This document shows positions 35,817 to 44,076 of a stretch of DNA of 64,000 bases, piece by piece. The stretch's first letter is position 1. Each line of letters opens with the position of its first letter. The stretch lies in assembly GCA_019637155.1 (NCBI GenBank), contig JAHBWE010000002.1, positions 545,898-609,897 on the forward strand, written 5' to 3'. The notes beneath the pieces were generated by a model, which saw only the letters and a list, made by a program, of their open reading frames with translations, was not told the origin of the DNA and did no database searches. The stretch comes from Labilithrix sp. GTDB taxonomy: Bacteria > Myxococcota_A > Polyangia > Polyangiales > Polyangiaceae. Both the position numbers and the translations under genes were made by a program.

Positions 35817-35920
35817 ACAGCCCCACGTACGGGCGGGCGAGGAGGCCATGGGGGTGACGCACGGGCTTAACCCAGGAACGGCGATGTGCCCACCCGAAAA
35901 GGCAGAGCCTGATCCGATGA

Positions 35921-37147
35921 TCAGTCCTCCGGGAGCGCGATGCCGTCGGGGTACACGCCGACCTGCCAGCGTTTCTTGATCGCGAGGGTCTCGCGGTCGA
36001 GCTCCACCACGCTGCCGGGCCCGACGTGGTCGCCCTCGCAGACGAGGTAGACGCGGCCGTCCTTCGCGACCTTCACGACGTGGGGCAGCGCGCACTCGGC
36101 CTTCGTGATCGCGCCGCGGCCCACCACCTTCGCCGCGACCATGTCGACCTTGGCGAGGCCGTCGGGGGCCTGGGTCGGGACGATGATCGTCGTGTCGTCG
36201 ACGAAGGCGGGCATGAACGCCTTCGCCGCGAGCGGCACCGTGCGCTCGGGGACGAGCTTCTTCGTCGCGCGATCGTAGACGCGCACGTCCTGGCCCTCGA
36301 GGTCGGCGAGGACGACGTACGACTCGTCGGGCGAGAGCGTCGCGGAGTAGGGGCCGTAGCGCGGGACGCCGGGGACGCCGGGAGACGAGCCGAGCGGGAT
36401 GCGCGCGGTGGGGAGGCCCGGCGCGGCGAGGTCGACGACGGCGAGCTCGTCGGAGCCGTAACACGCGACGAACGCGGTCTTGTCGTCCTTCGTGATCGCG
36501 ACGCCGTGCGGGGCGGTGCAGACCGCGCGCGAGTCGATGCGCGTCATCGTCTTCGCGTCGACGAGGACGAGGTGCGCGAACATCGTCGCGGGGCTCGCCG
36601 CGCCCTTGGCCGCGACGTCCATCGCGCGGCGCATGTCGAAGTGCGTGACGATGACGCGCGCGCGATCGTGCGTGAGCAGGACGTCGCCGGGGTTCTCGTC
36701 GACGTCCATCTCGTCGGTGATCGCGAGGTTCGCGAGGTCGAGGCGGACGAGCCGTCCGACGTCGGTGCCGCCGCCGTGGGTGGCGTGCGGGTCCTTCTTC
36801 TTGGTCGGCGCGGGCGGGAACGCGAGGGCGACGAACATCTTCTGCGCGACGGGGTCGATCGCGAGGTGGTGCGGCGCCTCGTGCTCGTCGGGATCGAGAT
36901 CGACCGGCACGTCGATGACGGCGTCGCCGTCGCGATCGAAGACGCTGATCGTGTCGGAGCCGTTGTTCGTGACGTACGCGGCGCGCGCGCGCGGGATCGA
37001 GATCGCGGCGCCCTTCGTGAGCGGCCCTTCGCTCTTCTTCGCGTCGCCTCGCTTGCAGCTCGAGCAGCCGCTCGCCACGATCGACGCGATGAGCGCGAGC
37101 GCGATGAGGTAGAAGGGGCGGGTGCGCCTCGTTACGCTTTCCGTCAT
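35921..37147 (-). CDS. YVTN-type beta-propeller lipoprotein
   Basis: 408 residues from ATG 37147. N-region RRTRPF, hydrophobic core and lipobox IVASGC. The body is a seven-blade-type propeller with YVTN-like repeats: RAAYVTNNGSDTISVFDRDGD, HHLAIDPVAQKMFVAL, TAFVACYGSDELAVVDLAAPG, SATLSPDESYVVLADLEGQDVRVYD, YLVCEGDHVGPGSVVELD. It probably acts as a binding scaffold at the envelope. An upstream GTG at 37168 could extend it, but the ATG directly precedes the signal. Its start overlaps that of the divergent gene by 26 bases. Confidence 0.83.
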   Translation of the reverse strand: MTESVTRRTRPFYLIALALIASIVASGCSSCKRGDAKKSEGPLTKGAAISIPRARAAYVTNNGSDTISVFDRDGDAVIDVPVDLDPDEHEAPHHLAIDPVAQKMFVALAFPPAPTKKKDPHATHGGGTDVGRLVRLDLANLAITDEMDVDENPGDVLLTHDRARVIVTHFDMRRAMDVAAKGAASPATMFAHLVLVDAKTMTRIDSRAVCTAPHGVAITKDDKTAFVACYGSDELAVVDLAAPGLPTARIPLGSSPGVPGVPRYGPYSATLSPDESYVVLADLEGQDVRVYDRATKKLVPERTVPLAAKAFMPAFVDDTTIIVPTQAPDGLAKVDMVAAKVVGRGAITKAECALPHVVKVAKDGRVYLVCEGDHVGPGSVVELDRETLAIKKRWQVGVYPDGIALPED

Positions 37148-38471
37148 CGCCTGCGCATTGTCTATCACCGCGGCGGCGAGCGCGAACGGCCGTTTCCCCG
37201 AGGCGCAGCAGATCGCGACCGTGCCGGGCAGCCCGAACGACGTGTACCTCCGGACGACCTTCGGCGTCCTCGTGTCTCACGACGCGGGGAAGACCTGGCG
37301 CTGGATCTGCGAGCGCGCGCTCGGCTACGACGGGCAGTGGGATCCGGCGATCGCGGCGACGAAGGACGGCCGCCTCTGGGTCGGCCTCGAGACCGGGCTC
37401 GGCTCGACGAAGGACGGCTGCTCGTTCGATCCTTCGCCCGAGCTCGAAGGCGAGACGGTGAAGGACATCACCGTGGACGGGAAGGGCGAGACCGTCTTCG
37501 CGATCACGGGGCGGCCCGGGACGAAGAGCCACGTCTGGCGGCGCACGCCGGAGAGCGGGCGCTTCGAGAAGCTCGCCGGCCTCGACGACGTGAACGTCAT
37601 GACGATCGAGGTCGCGCCCTCCAATTCGGCGCGCGTCTACGTGAGCGGGCAGCCGTACGCGACGATCCGCGGGCAGATCTACCGCTCCGACGACGGAGGC
37701 GCGACGCTGAAGACGGACATCGGCGACGGCGGGGCGTACGCGAGCGGGCTCGTCGCGGAGGGGCCCTTCTTCATCGGCGCGATCGATCCAGCAGACCCGA
37801 GCCGCCTGCTCGTGCGCCACCTCCACGCGAAGGGGAGCGATTTGCTCCTCAGCAAGGACGGCGGCAAGACGTTCAAGAACGTCCTCTCGATCAAGAGCGC
37901 GATGTACGGCTTCGCGAAGAGCCACGACGGCAAGAGCTACTGGGCCGGCTCCGGCCTCGCCGAGGACGGCATCTTCCGATCGACCGATCGCGGCGAGACG
38001 TTCACGAGCATCGCGAAGCACGGCGTCCTCTGCATGCACTCCGCGCCGGGCACGCTCTTCGTCTGCGAGAACGTCTTCACGTACGGCGCGTACACCGTCG
38101 CGACGTCGCACGACGACGGCGCCACCATCACGCCGATCGCGCGCTTCACCGACGTGCTCGGTCCGGTAGCGTGCGACGTGCCCGACGCGCGCGGCGGGCT
38201 CTGCGGCCCCGCGTGGCCCGAGACGAAGGCGCTGCTCGAAGCGCCGCCCGACGCGGGCGAAGAGCCGCCGCTCGACGCGGGGCGCCGGAAGAAGAAGCGC
38301 GACGGGGGCGCGCGCGCGTCCTCGGAGGAGCGCAGCGGCTCGAAGTGCGGGTGCGAGGCGGTAGGGAGCGCGCGCCCTCGCGCGGCGGATCTCGCGTGGC
38401 TCATCGGGGCGCTGGCCCTCGTTTTGCGCCGGCACGACCGCGTCTCTCGGACATCATCCGTGGATCGCTAG
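37122..38471 (+). CDS. Secreted Asp-box/BNR-repeat propeller with MYXO-CTERM-like tail
   Basis: 449 residues from GTG 37122, supported by AGAAGG at 37111-37116. Signal peptide (LVTLSVIACALSITAAASA). Several Asp-box blades: SHDAGKTWRW, RSDDGGATL, SKDGGKTF, STDRGETF, SHDDGATITP. The C-terminus has a Lys/Arg/Ser linker, KCGCEAVGSARP, a hydrophobic stretch and RRHDR, which matches the MYXO-CTERM tripartite sorting tail (Cys-containing motif, membrane helix, basic end). It is likely displayed at the cell surface. Such a tail is found in Myxococcota. Confidence 0.85.
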   Translation: MRLVTLSVIACALSITAAASANGRFPEAQQIATVPGSPNDVYLRTTFGVLVSHDAGKTWRWICERALGYDGQWDPAIAATKDGRLWVGLETGLGSTKDGCSFDPSPELEGETVKDITVDGKGETVFAITGRPGTKSHVWRRTPESGRFEKLAGLDDVNVMTIEVAPSNSARVYVSGQPYATIRGQIYRSDDGGATLKTDIGDGGAYASGLVAEGPFFIGAIDPADPSRLLVRHLHAKGSDLLLSKDGGKTFKNVLSIKSAMYGFAKSHDGKSYWAGSGLAEDGIFRSTDRGETFTSIAKHGVLCMHSAPGTLFVCENVFTYGAYTVATSHDDGATITPIARFTDVLGPVACDVPDARGGLCGPAWPETKALLEAPPDAGEEPPLDAGRRKKKRDGGARASSEERSGSKCGCEAVGSARPRAADLAWLIGALALVLRRHDRVSRTSSVDR

Positions 38472-38636
38472 TCCCCCTGCGAGACTGTGAGACCTCGACG
38501 CTTTGCGCGCCGGTCTGCGCCAGGGAAGGCACGTCCTCGCGGATCTTTCCGTCGTGTTGCCTCCGAAGCACGGGAAAAGCGGACCCTCGCAGAAATCGTC
38601 CAACCTCGCGGGATCGCGGAGGGTCGGGGACGGACC

Positions 38637-38651
38637 TGGCGTCTCCCTTGC
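38637..38651 (+). promoter_or_regulatory. Sigma-54-like element (tentative)
   Basis: TGGC-N7-TTGC with correct GG-to-GC spacing; the AC of the consensus TGGCAC is GT here. The start of transcription would fall at 38663, one base before the ATG of the next lipoprotein. Weak on its own. Confidence 0.25.
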
Positions 38652-38663
38652 ACTACGGCGGGC

Positions 38664-39590
38664 ATGCGCACTGCTCTCCTGCTCGGCCTCGTCACCGTCA
38701 TCGCCTCGACCTCGGTGGTCGCGTGCGCGGTGGAGGAGGGGGGCACGACGTCGCGCCGTCCGAAGAAGGTCGTGAAGGTCGACGACGCCGACGACGAGGA
38801 CGACGAGGACGAGGACGACGTCGACGACGTCAACGGCGGCGATCGGTCGGTCGGGTCCACGAACGTCGACCCCGGCAACCCGGCCGCGAACAGCGTGCCC
38901 ACCTCGCCCGCGTCCCCGGGGCAGGCCGCGCAGGGCTTCTCGCTCGCGCTCGACAAGGACAACCCGACCGTCGACCTCGGCAAGGAGACGACGGTGAACG
39001 TCACCGTGACGCCGAAGAACGGCTTCAACGGCACGGTGAACGTCGTCGTCGAGGGCCTGCCCGCCGGCGTCACCGCCGCCCCCGCCTCCGGCGCGCCCGG
39101 CTCGCCGATCGCGGTGAAGCTCACGTCGACCTACGGCGCGACCGTGACCCCGAAGGCCGGCGCCGAGGCGCTCGTGTTCAAGGGCACGTCCGGCAGCGAG
39201 ACCGCGACCGCGAACGCGAACTTCAAGATCCTCCCGAAGATCGAGGTCCACATCCCGGTCAACGCGCAGGCGCTCCTCAACGCGGGCGGCACCGTCTACC
39301 GCGACGAGTTCGGGACGGCGTTCGGCAAGAGCCCGACGACGATGAAGACGCAGGCCGACAACCCGATCGTCATGACGATCTTCAACGACGACTCCCGCGC
39401 GCGCGTCATCCACTTCCCGGGCTCGCTCGGACACGGCGACGCGAACAAGCCGATCCAGCCGGGCGCCTACGAGCTGCAGGGCAACAGCCCGCGCGTCCGC
39501 TCGCTGAAGACGGGCACCAACGCGACCGGCTACTTCCACGGCGACACGAACGGCCAGGCCGCGTCGTTCAAGCTCATCGTCGCTCAGTGA
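38664..39590 (+). CDS. Lipoprotein with acidic linker, Ig-like domain and possible cupredoxin-like domain
   Basis: 308 residues. Lipobox SVVAC, then KKVVKV and a run of Asp/Glu (about 35-55), then an Ig-like beta domain (VDLGKETTVNVTVTPKNGFNG, PAGVTAAPASGAPGSPIAVKLTS) and a C-terminal domain of about 110 residues. The last domain contains VMTIFNDDSRARVIHFPG, LGHGD and FHGDTNGQAASFKLIVAQ, loosely like a cupredoxin without a clear Cys-His-Met copper site. Function unknown. The 3' end overlaps convergent greB by seven bases. Confidence 0.7.
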   Translation: MRTALLLGLVTVIASTSVVACAVEEGGTTSRRPKKVVKVDDADDEDDEDEDDVDDVNGGDRSVGSTNVDPGNPAANSVPTSPASPGQAAQGFSLALDKDNPTVDLGKETTVNVTVTPKNGFNGTVNVVVEGLPAGVTAAPASGAPGSPIAVKLTSTYGATVTPKAGAEALVFKGTSGSETATANANFKILPKIEVHIPVNAQALLNAGGTVYRDEFGTAFGKSPTTMKTQADNPIVMTIFNDDSRARVIHFPGSLGHGDANKPIQPGAYELQGNSPRVRSLKTGTNATGYFHGDTNGQAASFKLIVAQ

Positions 39591-40084
39591 TCTGACTCGT
39601 ACCGGATCGCGGTGACGGTGAGGTCGACCTCGCCGGCGGGCTTCCGGAACGTGAACGTGTCGCCTTCGCGCCGCTTCATCAGCGCGAGCGCGAGCGGCGA
39701 TCGATGGCTGATGCGCCCGACCTTCGCGTCGATCTCGTCTTGCCCGACGATCGTGTACGTCGACTCGTTGCCGTCCTCGTCCTCGATCGTCACCGTCGCG
39801 CCGAAGTACACGCGCGTCGCGCCGTCCGGGCTCACCGGCCGATCGGTCGGCTCGACCACGCGCGCGCTCTCGAGGCGCTTCGTCAGGAAGTGGATGCGCC
39901 GATCGATCTCTCGGAGCTTCTTCTTTCCATAGATGTATTCTGCATTCTCGCTCCGATCGCCCTGCGCCGCCGCGTCGGCGACGTCCTGCACGACCTTCGG
40001 CCGCTGCTTCGTGCGGAGGTCGACGAGCTCCTCTTGCAGCCGCCGCGCGCCCGCGCGCGTGATGTAATTCGGGTTGTCGCTCAT
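39584..40084 (-). CDS. greB: Transcription elongation factor GreB
   Basis: 166 residues. N-terminal coiled coil with QGDRSENAEYIYGKKKLREI, whose basic patch and DRSEN tip acidic residues stimulate transcript cleavage by stalled RNA polymerase. RRIHFLTKRLESARVV and the C-terminal FKBP-like domain (FGATVTIEDEDG, ISHRSPLALALM, RREGDTF) follow. The FLTKRL and IDRR patterns favour GreB over GreA. Thirteen bases separate it from the small gene upstream. Confidence 0.93.
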   Translation of the reverse strand: MSDNPNYITRAGARRLQEELVDLRTKQRPKVVQDVADAAAQGDRSENAEYIYGKKKLREIDRRIHFLTKRLESARVVEPTDRPVSPDGATRVYFGATVTIEDEDGNESTYTIVGQDEIDAKVGRISHRSPLALALMKRREGDTFTFRKPAGEVDLTVTAIRYESDH

Positions 40085-40097
40085 CCTTCGACGTCGC

Positions 40098-40427
40098 TCA
40101 TCCTTCGGCGCCGGCGACGAGGACGTCGAGCGCCCACGGGCGGGTCGAGGTCTCGTCGTGGAGCGCGAGGACAGCCCGCGCGATCGCGCGGCGCGACGCG
40201 TCCTTCGGCACGCTGACCATCGCCCACTTCGCGCCGGGCCCGCCGCCCCACTGCCGGCCGGAGGAGACCTTCACCCGCCGCGTCCCCTGGAGGATCGCGA
40301 CGCGCATGCGCGGAGGACGCACGAGCGCGATCGCCTGCTCCGCGAAGGCGATGCGGTCGAAGCTCTCGGTCGAGCTCTCGGCGAGGTCCTCGTCCTGCTC
40401 GATGAGCTCGAGCTGAATGCGGGGCAT
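40098..40427 (-). CDS. Small conserved-type hypothetical protein
   Basis: 109 residues from ATG 40427. The N-terminal QLELIEQDEDLAESSTESF is acidic; the middle is MRVAILQGTRRVKVSSGRQWGGGPGAKW; the end is RPWALDVLVAGAEG. No signal peptide or membrane helix. It lies between the large proline-rich gene and greB in the same direction, with spacers of 11 and 13 bases, so it is probably co-transcribed with both. I do not recognise its family. Confidence 0.55.
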   Translation of the reverse strand: MPRIQLELIEQDEDLAESSTESFDRIAFAEQAIALVRPPRMRVAILQGTRRVKVSSGRQWGGGPGAKWAMVSVPKDASRRAIARAVLALHDETSTRPWALDVLVAGAEG

Positions 40428-40438
40428 GTCGCTCGATC

Positions 40439-43390
40439 TTAGCGCGCGCGATGGCGGGCGGTCAGCTCGAAGAAGTAGCTGACGAGGTCGCGCTCTTTGT
40501 GCCCCATCGAGATCAGGCGCGACACGCGGCCGAACGGCCAGATGCGCGTGTCGGGCGGCACGATCATCACCCAGTGGCCGAGCTCGGGGGGCGAGATGTC
40601 CATCCACTCCGCGTCGAGGCGGCGCGCGAGGATCTCGCTGAGGAACGCGCCGTGGCGGCGGACCTCGTAGGCGTCGTCCTTCGTCCGCACGACGCGATCG
40701 GGGAACATCTCGACGAGGACCGCCTGCATCGCCTCGATGCCGGTCTCGTCCGCGCGGAGCTCGATGCCGCGCTTGAGGCGGTAGTCGAGGCCGAGCTCGC
40801 GCGAGAGCAACGTGAACTGGATGCGCGCCTCGAGGACACTCGTCGGCAGCGTGTCGAGCGAGCGCGCCTCGCCGCCGAACCCGGACGGGAGCGACAGGTG
40901 CTCCGCGAGCTCGTCGCCGGTGACCTTCGGCAGGAGCGGCGCCTTCGGCAGGAGCGGCGCCGGCACCTCGTGCTTGAACGGCGGCATCGAGGCGCCGCGC
41001 ATGAACGCGCGCGACTCCGGCGCGGCGGGAGGAGACGTGGGCGCGGGCGGAGTCGTGGGCGCGAGGACGGGCGCGGGAGGAGTCGTCGGCGCGAGGACGG
41101 GCGCAGGCGCGGGCGCGGGCTCGGGCTCGGGCGGCAGGCTCGGCTGCGTGTGGACGTCGTCGAGCGACAGCGCCGGCGCGTCGAGGCGCGGCGGCGTCGG
41201 CTCCTCGACGTCGGCGGGCTCGACCGGCGCGACGAAGGCGCCGAACGGATCGTCGTCGAACGGCGCGGGCTCCGCGGGGCCGGGACGCACGGACGGCTCC
41301 GTCGGCGCGGGCGGGATGGAGGGGATCGCTGGACCGGGGGACGCGGGCGGGATGGAGGGGATCGCCGGGCCGGGGGACGCGGGCGGGATGGACGGGATCG
41401 CCGGGCCGGGCCGCACCGACGGCTCGGTGGGGCCCGAGAGCTCGGTCGCGGGCATCTCGACCGAGCGGCGGCGCGCGGGCGCCGGCGACGAGCGCATCTT
41501 CTCGCGCGGCGGCGGCGCGGAGCGGACCTCGGGCACGCTCGGGTGGCGCGGGACGATCTCGCCGTCGGGCTCCGCGCGCGGGTCGTACGACGTCGGCGGG
41601 CGCGTCTCCATCACCATGCCGCTCATGCGCGGGCGGCGCGACGGCGTGGGCGCCGACATCGGCGCGGGCTCCGGCACGGCCTCGGGGCCGGGGAGATCGA
41701 GCGTGAACGACGCGGCGGGATCGGGCGGCGCGAGATCGAGCTCGAGCGGCGGCGGCATCGAGTGCGGCTCGACCTCCGCCGCGGCCGGACGCTGCGAGCG
41801 CAGCGCGGGGAAGGACGACGGCCGATCGTTCGGGATCGTCGGCTCGGTCGTCGGGATGTCCGGGATCGCGAGCTCGTCCTGCGTGGGCGTGGAGGCGGAG
41901 ATGCGGCCCGCGCTCGCCGCGCCCGCCGGCGCGGAGACGGAGATGCGGCCCGCGCTCGCCGCGCCCGCCGGCGCGGCCGCGGGCATGCGGCTCGAGGAGG
42001 GGACCGCCGGCGCGGCGGGCATGCGGCTCGAGGAGGGGACCGCCGGCGCGGCGCGCATCGAGCGCGACGACGACGGGAGCGGCGGGGGCGCCGGCGGCGG
42101 CGTCTCGGGCTCGAGGACGAGGTCCTCGATGCCGAGGCCGGTGAACGCCTCGGGCTCCGCCGGCGAGGCGAGCGGCACCGGCGTCGGCGGCTCCGAGTCC
42201 GCCGGCGCGTCGCGGCGCTTCGGCGCGGGGCGGACCGCGTCGACGAGCGTCGGCGACATGCGCCGCTTCGGCTTGTTGGTCTCCGCGCGCTCGAGGAGCG
42301 TCTTCGCCTTGATGAGGAGCCCGTCGTCGATGTCGCGCGACGCGAGGAGGTCGCGCGCGTACGGCATCGCGCGGCGCGGATCGCCCGCCTCGAGCCACGC
42401 CTCGGCGGCGAGGAGCTCGAGCTCGGCGAAGCTCGTCATCGAGAGGGCGAGCGCGGAGACGCGCTCGGCGATGAGCTTCGGCGGCTCGAGGCGCAGCTCG
42501 AGCGCGATGCGCGCGCGGAGGTAGGTCGTGCCCGGCGTGCGGCCGTGGCGGCGCTCCGCCTCGTCGATCATGTCGAGGGTGCCCTCGAACTGGTTCGCCT
42601 CGATGCGCTCCTCGATGTCCCAGAGATCGGGGAGCGCGAGGGGGCCCTTCTCCGGCATCTCGCGCGTCGAGATCGAGGTCTCGAGCGATCGGAAGAGCGA
42701 GCGCGCGTCGTCGTCCGGCGCCGTGTCCTGCCGCGAGCGGAGGAAGTCGATCACCGCCGCCTTCGGCATCGGCTCGCCGATCTCGGGGGTGGGGCTCCGG
42801 TGCGCGAGCCCGCCGAGCGCGTTCATCAGGCGCTGCATCTCGGTGAACGACGGGCGCTTGTACGTGCGCGTGCCGGGCTTGCCGCCCTTCGTGCACTCGT
42901 CGGTGTGGATGATGATCTCGGTGTCCTCCTCTTCGTGCTCGAGGAGGCTCGCGAGGTAGAGCGCTTGCAGCGTCGCGCCGACGTGCTCGAGCTCGAGGTC
43001 GCGCGCGAGCGCGCCGAGGTCGAGGAACACGCCGTGATAGAGGTGCGTCGCGGCGTCGTACGAGTCGGCGCGGAGGACCTCGCTCGGCTCGAGGTACCGC
43101 GCGACCTTGCGCGCCGCGGCGCCGCGCGCGTAGGCCTCGGCGAGCAGCGGCTGCATCGCGTGCGAGATGTCGCGTGCAGCTGCGGCGCTCATGCCTGCGT
43201 TCGCGAGCCGCGTGCGCGCCTTGCTCGCGACGGTCTGGTAGCCGTGCTCGCGCACGCGTCCGGGCTCGCTCGCGCGAAGCTCGATGTCGCCGATGTCGAA
43301 CATCGCGTACTCGGCTTCGGGCGGTGCGTCGGAGCGCAGCACGACGCGCTCTCCTCGCGAAGGCGAAGAGAAGATGAGCGTGCACTTCAC
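40439..43390 (-). CDS. Large proline-rich protein with helical N-terminal domain, unknown function
   Basis: 983 residues if started at GTG 43390; the frame stays open to ATG 43513, but that stretch is the AT-rich upstream region of a divergent gene. N-terminal 400 residues are folded and helical (FLDLGALARDLELEHVGATLQALYLASLL, TEIIIHTDECTKGG, TPR-like LELLAAEAWLEAGDPRRAMPYARDLL). A Pro/Ser/Ala linker of about 450 residues follows with near-identical tandem blocks. A C-terminal alpha/beta domain comes last (LPTSVLEARIQFTLLSRELGLDYRLKRGIEL, WPFGRVSRLISMGHKERDLVSYFFEL). No signal peptide. Possibly a cytoplasmic scaffold; no known family recognised. Confidence 0.68.
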   Translation of the reverse strand: MKCTLIFSSPSRGERVVLRSDAPPEAEYAMFDIGDIELRASEPGRVREHGYQTVASKARTRLANAGMSAAAARDISHAMQPLLAEAYARGAAARKVARYLEPSEVLRADSYDAATHLYHGVFLDLGALARDLELEHVGATLQALYLASLLEHEEEDTEIIIHTDECTKGGKPGTRTYKRPSFTEMQRLMNALGGLAHRSPTPEIGEPMPKAAVIDFLRSRQDTAPDDDARSLFRSLETSISTREMPEKGPLALPDLWDIEERIEANQFEGTLDMIDEAERRHGRTPGTTYLRARIALELRLEPPKLIAERVSALALSMTSFAELELLAAEAWLEAGDPRRAMPYARDLLASRDIDDGLLIKAKTLLERAETNKPKRRMSPTLVDAVRPAPKRRDAPADSEPPTPVPLASPAEPEAFTGLGIEDLVLEPETPPPAPPPLPSSSRSMRAAPAVPSSSRMPAAPAVPSSSRMPAAAPAGAASAGRISVSAPAGAASAGRISASTPTQDELAIPDIPTTEPTIPNDRPSSFPALRSQRPAAAEVEPHSMPPPLELDLAPPDPAASFTLDLPGPEAVPEPAPMSAPTPSRRPRMSGMVMETRPPTSYDPRAEPDGEIVPRHPSVPEVRSAPPPREKMRSSPAPARRRSVEMPATELSGPTEPSVRPGPAIPSIPPASPGPAIPSIPPASPGPAIPSIPPAPTEPSVRPGPAEPAPFDDDPFGAFVAPVEPADVEEPTPPRLDAPALSLDDVHTQPSLPPEPEPAPAPAPVLAPTTPPAPVLAPTTPPAPTSPPAAPESRAFMRGASMPPFKHEVPAPLLPKAPLLPKVTGDELAEHLSLPSGFGGEARSLDTLPTSVLEARIQFTLLSRELGLDYRLKRGIELRADETGIEAMQAVLVEMFPDRVVRTKDDAYEVRRHGAFLSEILARRLDAEWMDISPPELGHWVMIVPPDTRIWPFGRVSRLISMGHKERDLVSYFFELTARHRAR
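41307..42052. repeat. In-frame tandem repeats inside the proline-rich gene
   Basis: Three 36-base units at 41307-41414 (protein block SPGPAIPSIPPA), two 42-base units around 41897-41977 (AGAASAGRIS) and two 36-base units at 41981-42052 (PSSSRMPAA). All are multiples of three, so expansion keeps the frame. The near-identity of units suggests recent slippage or unequal exchange. Confidence 0.8.
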
Positions 43391-43511
43391 GTCTGCGCTC
43401 GGAGCACCCAACAAGCCGTTTTTTACAGTGGATTTCTGGAGGTTCCCACTATTGGTTACCGTGTTTTTTCTTTGCCCCGGAAAGCCTGGCCGCTCTAGAG
43501 TTGGCAGCGCC
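43391..43511. promoter_or_regulatory. AT-rich divergent promoter region
   Basis: This 121-base stretch has several T/A runs (CCGTTTTTTACAG, GTGTTTTTTCTTTG), in sharp contrast to the 70% GC surroundings. It lies between the proline-rich gene (minus) and the globin-like gene (plus) and very likely holds both promoters. Individual boxes cannot be fixed. Its presence is the reason for preferring GTG 43390 as the minus start. Confidence 0.5.
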
Positions 43512-44060
43512 ATGAGAGCAAGCAGCGTCTACGCCGTCATCCTCGTCTCAGCTGGTCTGGCGGTCTTTGCCTGCGCCTCGAAACCGCCGCCGCCGAAGGA
43601 GCCCGCCCACACCGAGACGGTGGCCGACGCGGGTGAGGACGCGGACGCGGAGCCCCCGCCGCCGAAGTCGCTCTACGAGCGGCTCGGGAAGCAGGACGGC
43701 ATCACGAAGGTCGTCGACGTCCTCGTGAAGAACCTCCAGGCCGACCCGAAGTTCAAGGGTCGCATGGCGACGCTCAAGGGCGCGAAGCTCGACAAGTTCA
43801 AGAAGGATCTCGCGGACCAGGTCTGCGTCGAGTCCGGCGGTCCCGACGCGGGCGCGGACTGCAAGTACGAGGGGCGCTTCATGAAGGAGCTCCTCGGTCC
43901 GAAGAACAAGCTGAAGGAAGAGGAGTGGAACGCGATGCTCCTCGAGCTCCGGAACTCGTTCGAGGAGAACAAGATCGAGGAGGCGGAGCAGGCCGACCTC
44001 ACCGCCGAGATCAGCAAGTTCCGCGACGACGTCGTGCAGGCCGCGCCCGTAAAAAAGTAG
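43512..44060 (+). CDS. Truncated-globin-like lipoprotein lacking the haem-ligand histidine
   Basis: 182 residues. Signal with lipobox AVFAC, a Pro/acidic linker, then residues 53-175 that match group 1 truncated globins: SLYERLGKQDGITKVVDVLV, QADPKFKGRM, LDKFKKDLADQVC, YEGRFMKELL, EEEWNAMLLELRNSF. In true members the F-helix reads K-E-x-H; here it is KELLG, with L128 at the haem-ligating position. The domain is therefore probably unable to bind haem normally. Anchoring a globin fold as a lipoprotein is also unusual. Role unknown; a sensory or structural use is speculation. Confidence 0.78.
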   Translation: MRASSVYAVILVSAGLAVFACASKPPPPKEPAHTETVADAGEDADAEPPPPKSLYERLGKQDGITKVVDVLVKNLQADPKFKGRMATLKGAKLDKFKKDLADQVCVESGGPDAGADCKYEGRFMKELLGPKNKLKEEEWNAMLLELRNSFEENKIEEAEQADLTAEISKFRDDVVQAAPVKK

Positions 44061-44076
44061 GCGCGCTCGCGTCGCG

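Noticed and set aside
40081..40115. Short direct repeat (TCGCTCATCCTTCG twice) at the greB start
   Set aside because: About 14 bases, adjacent and in frame with the end of the neighbouring gene; most likely a local duplication without function.
43391..43513. Extension of the proline-rich gene to ATG 43513
   Set aside because: It would run through the only strongly AT-rich stretch nearby and overlap the ATG of the divergent globin-like gene. The translated extension is compositionally unlike the rest.
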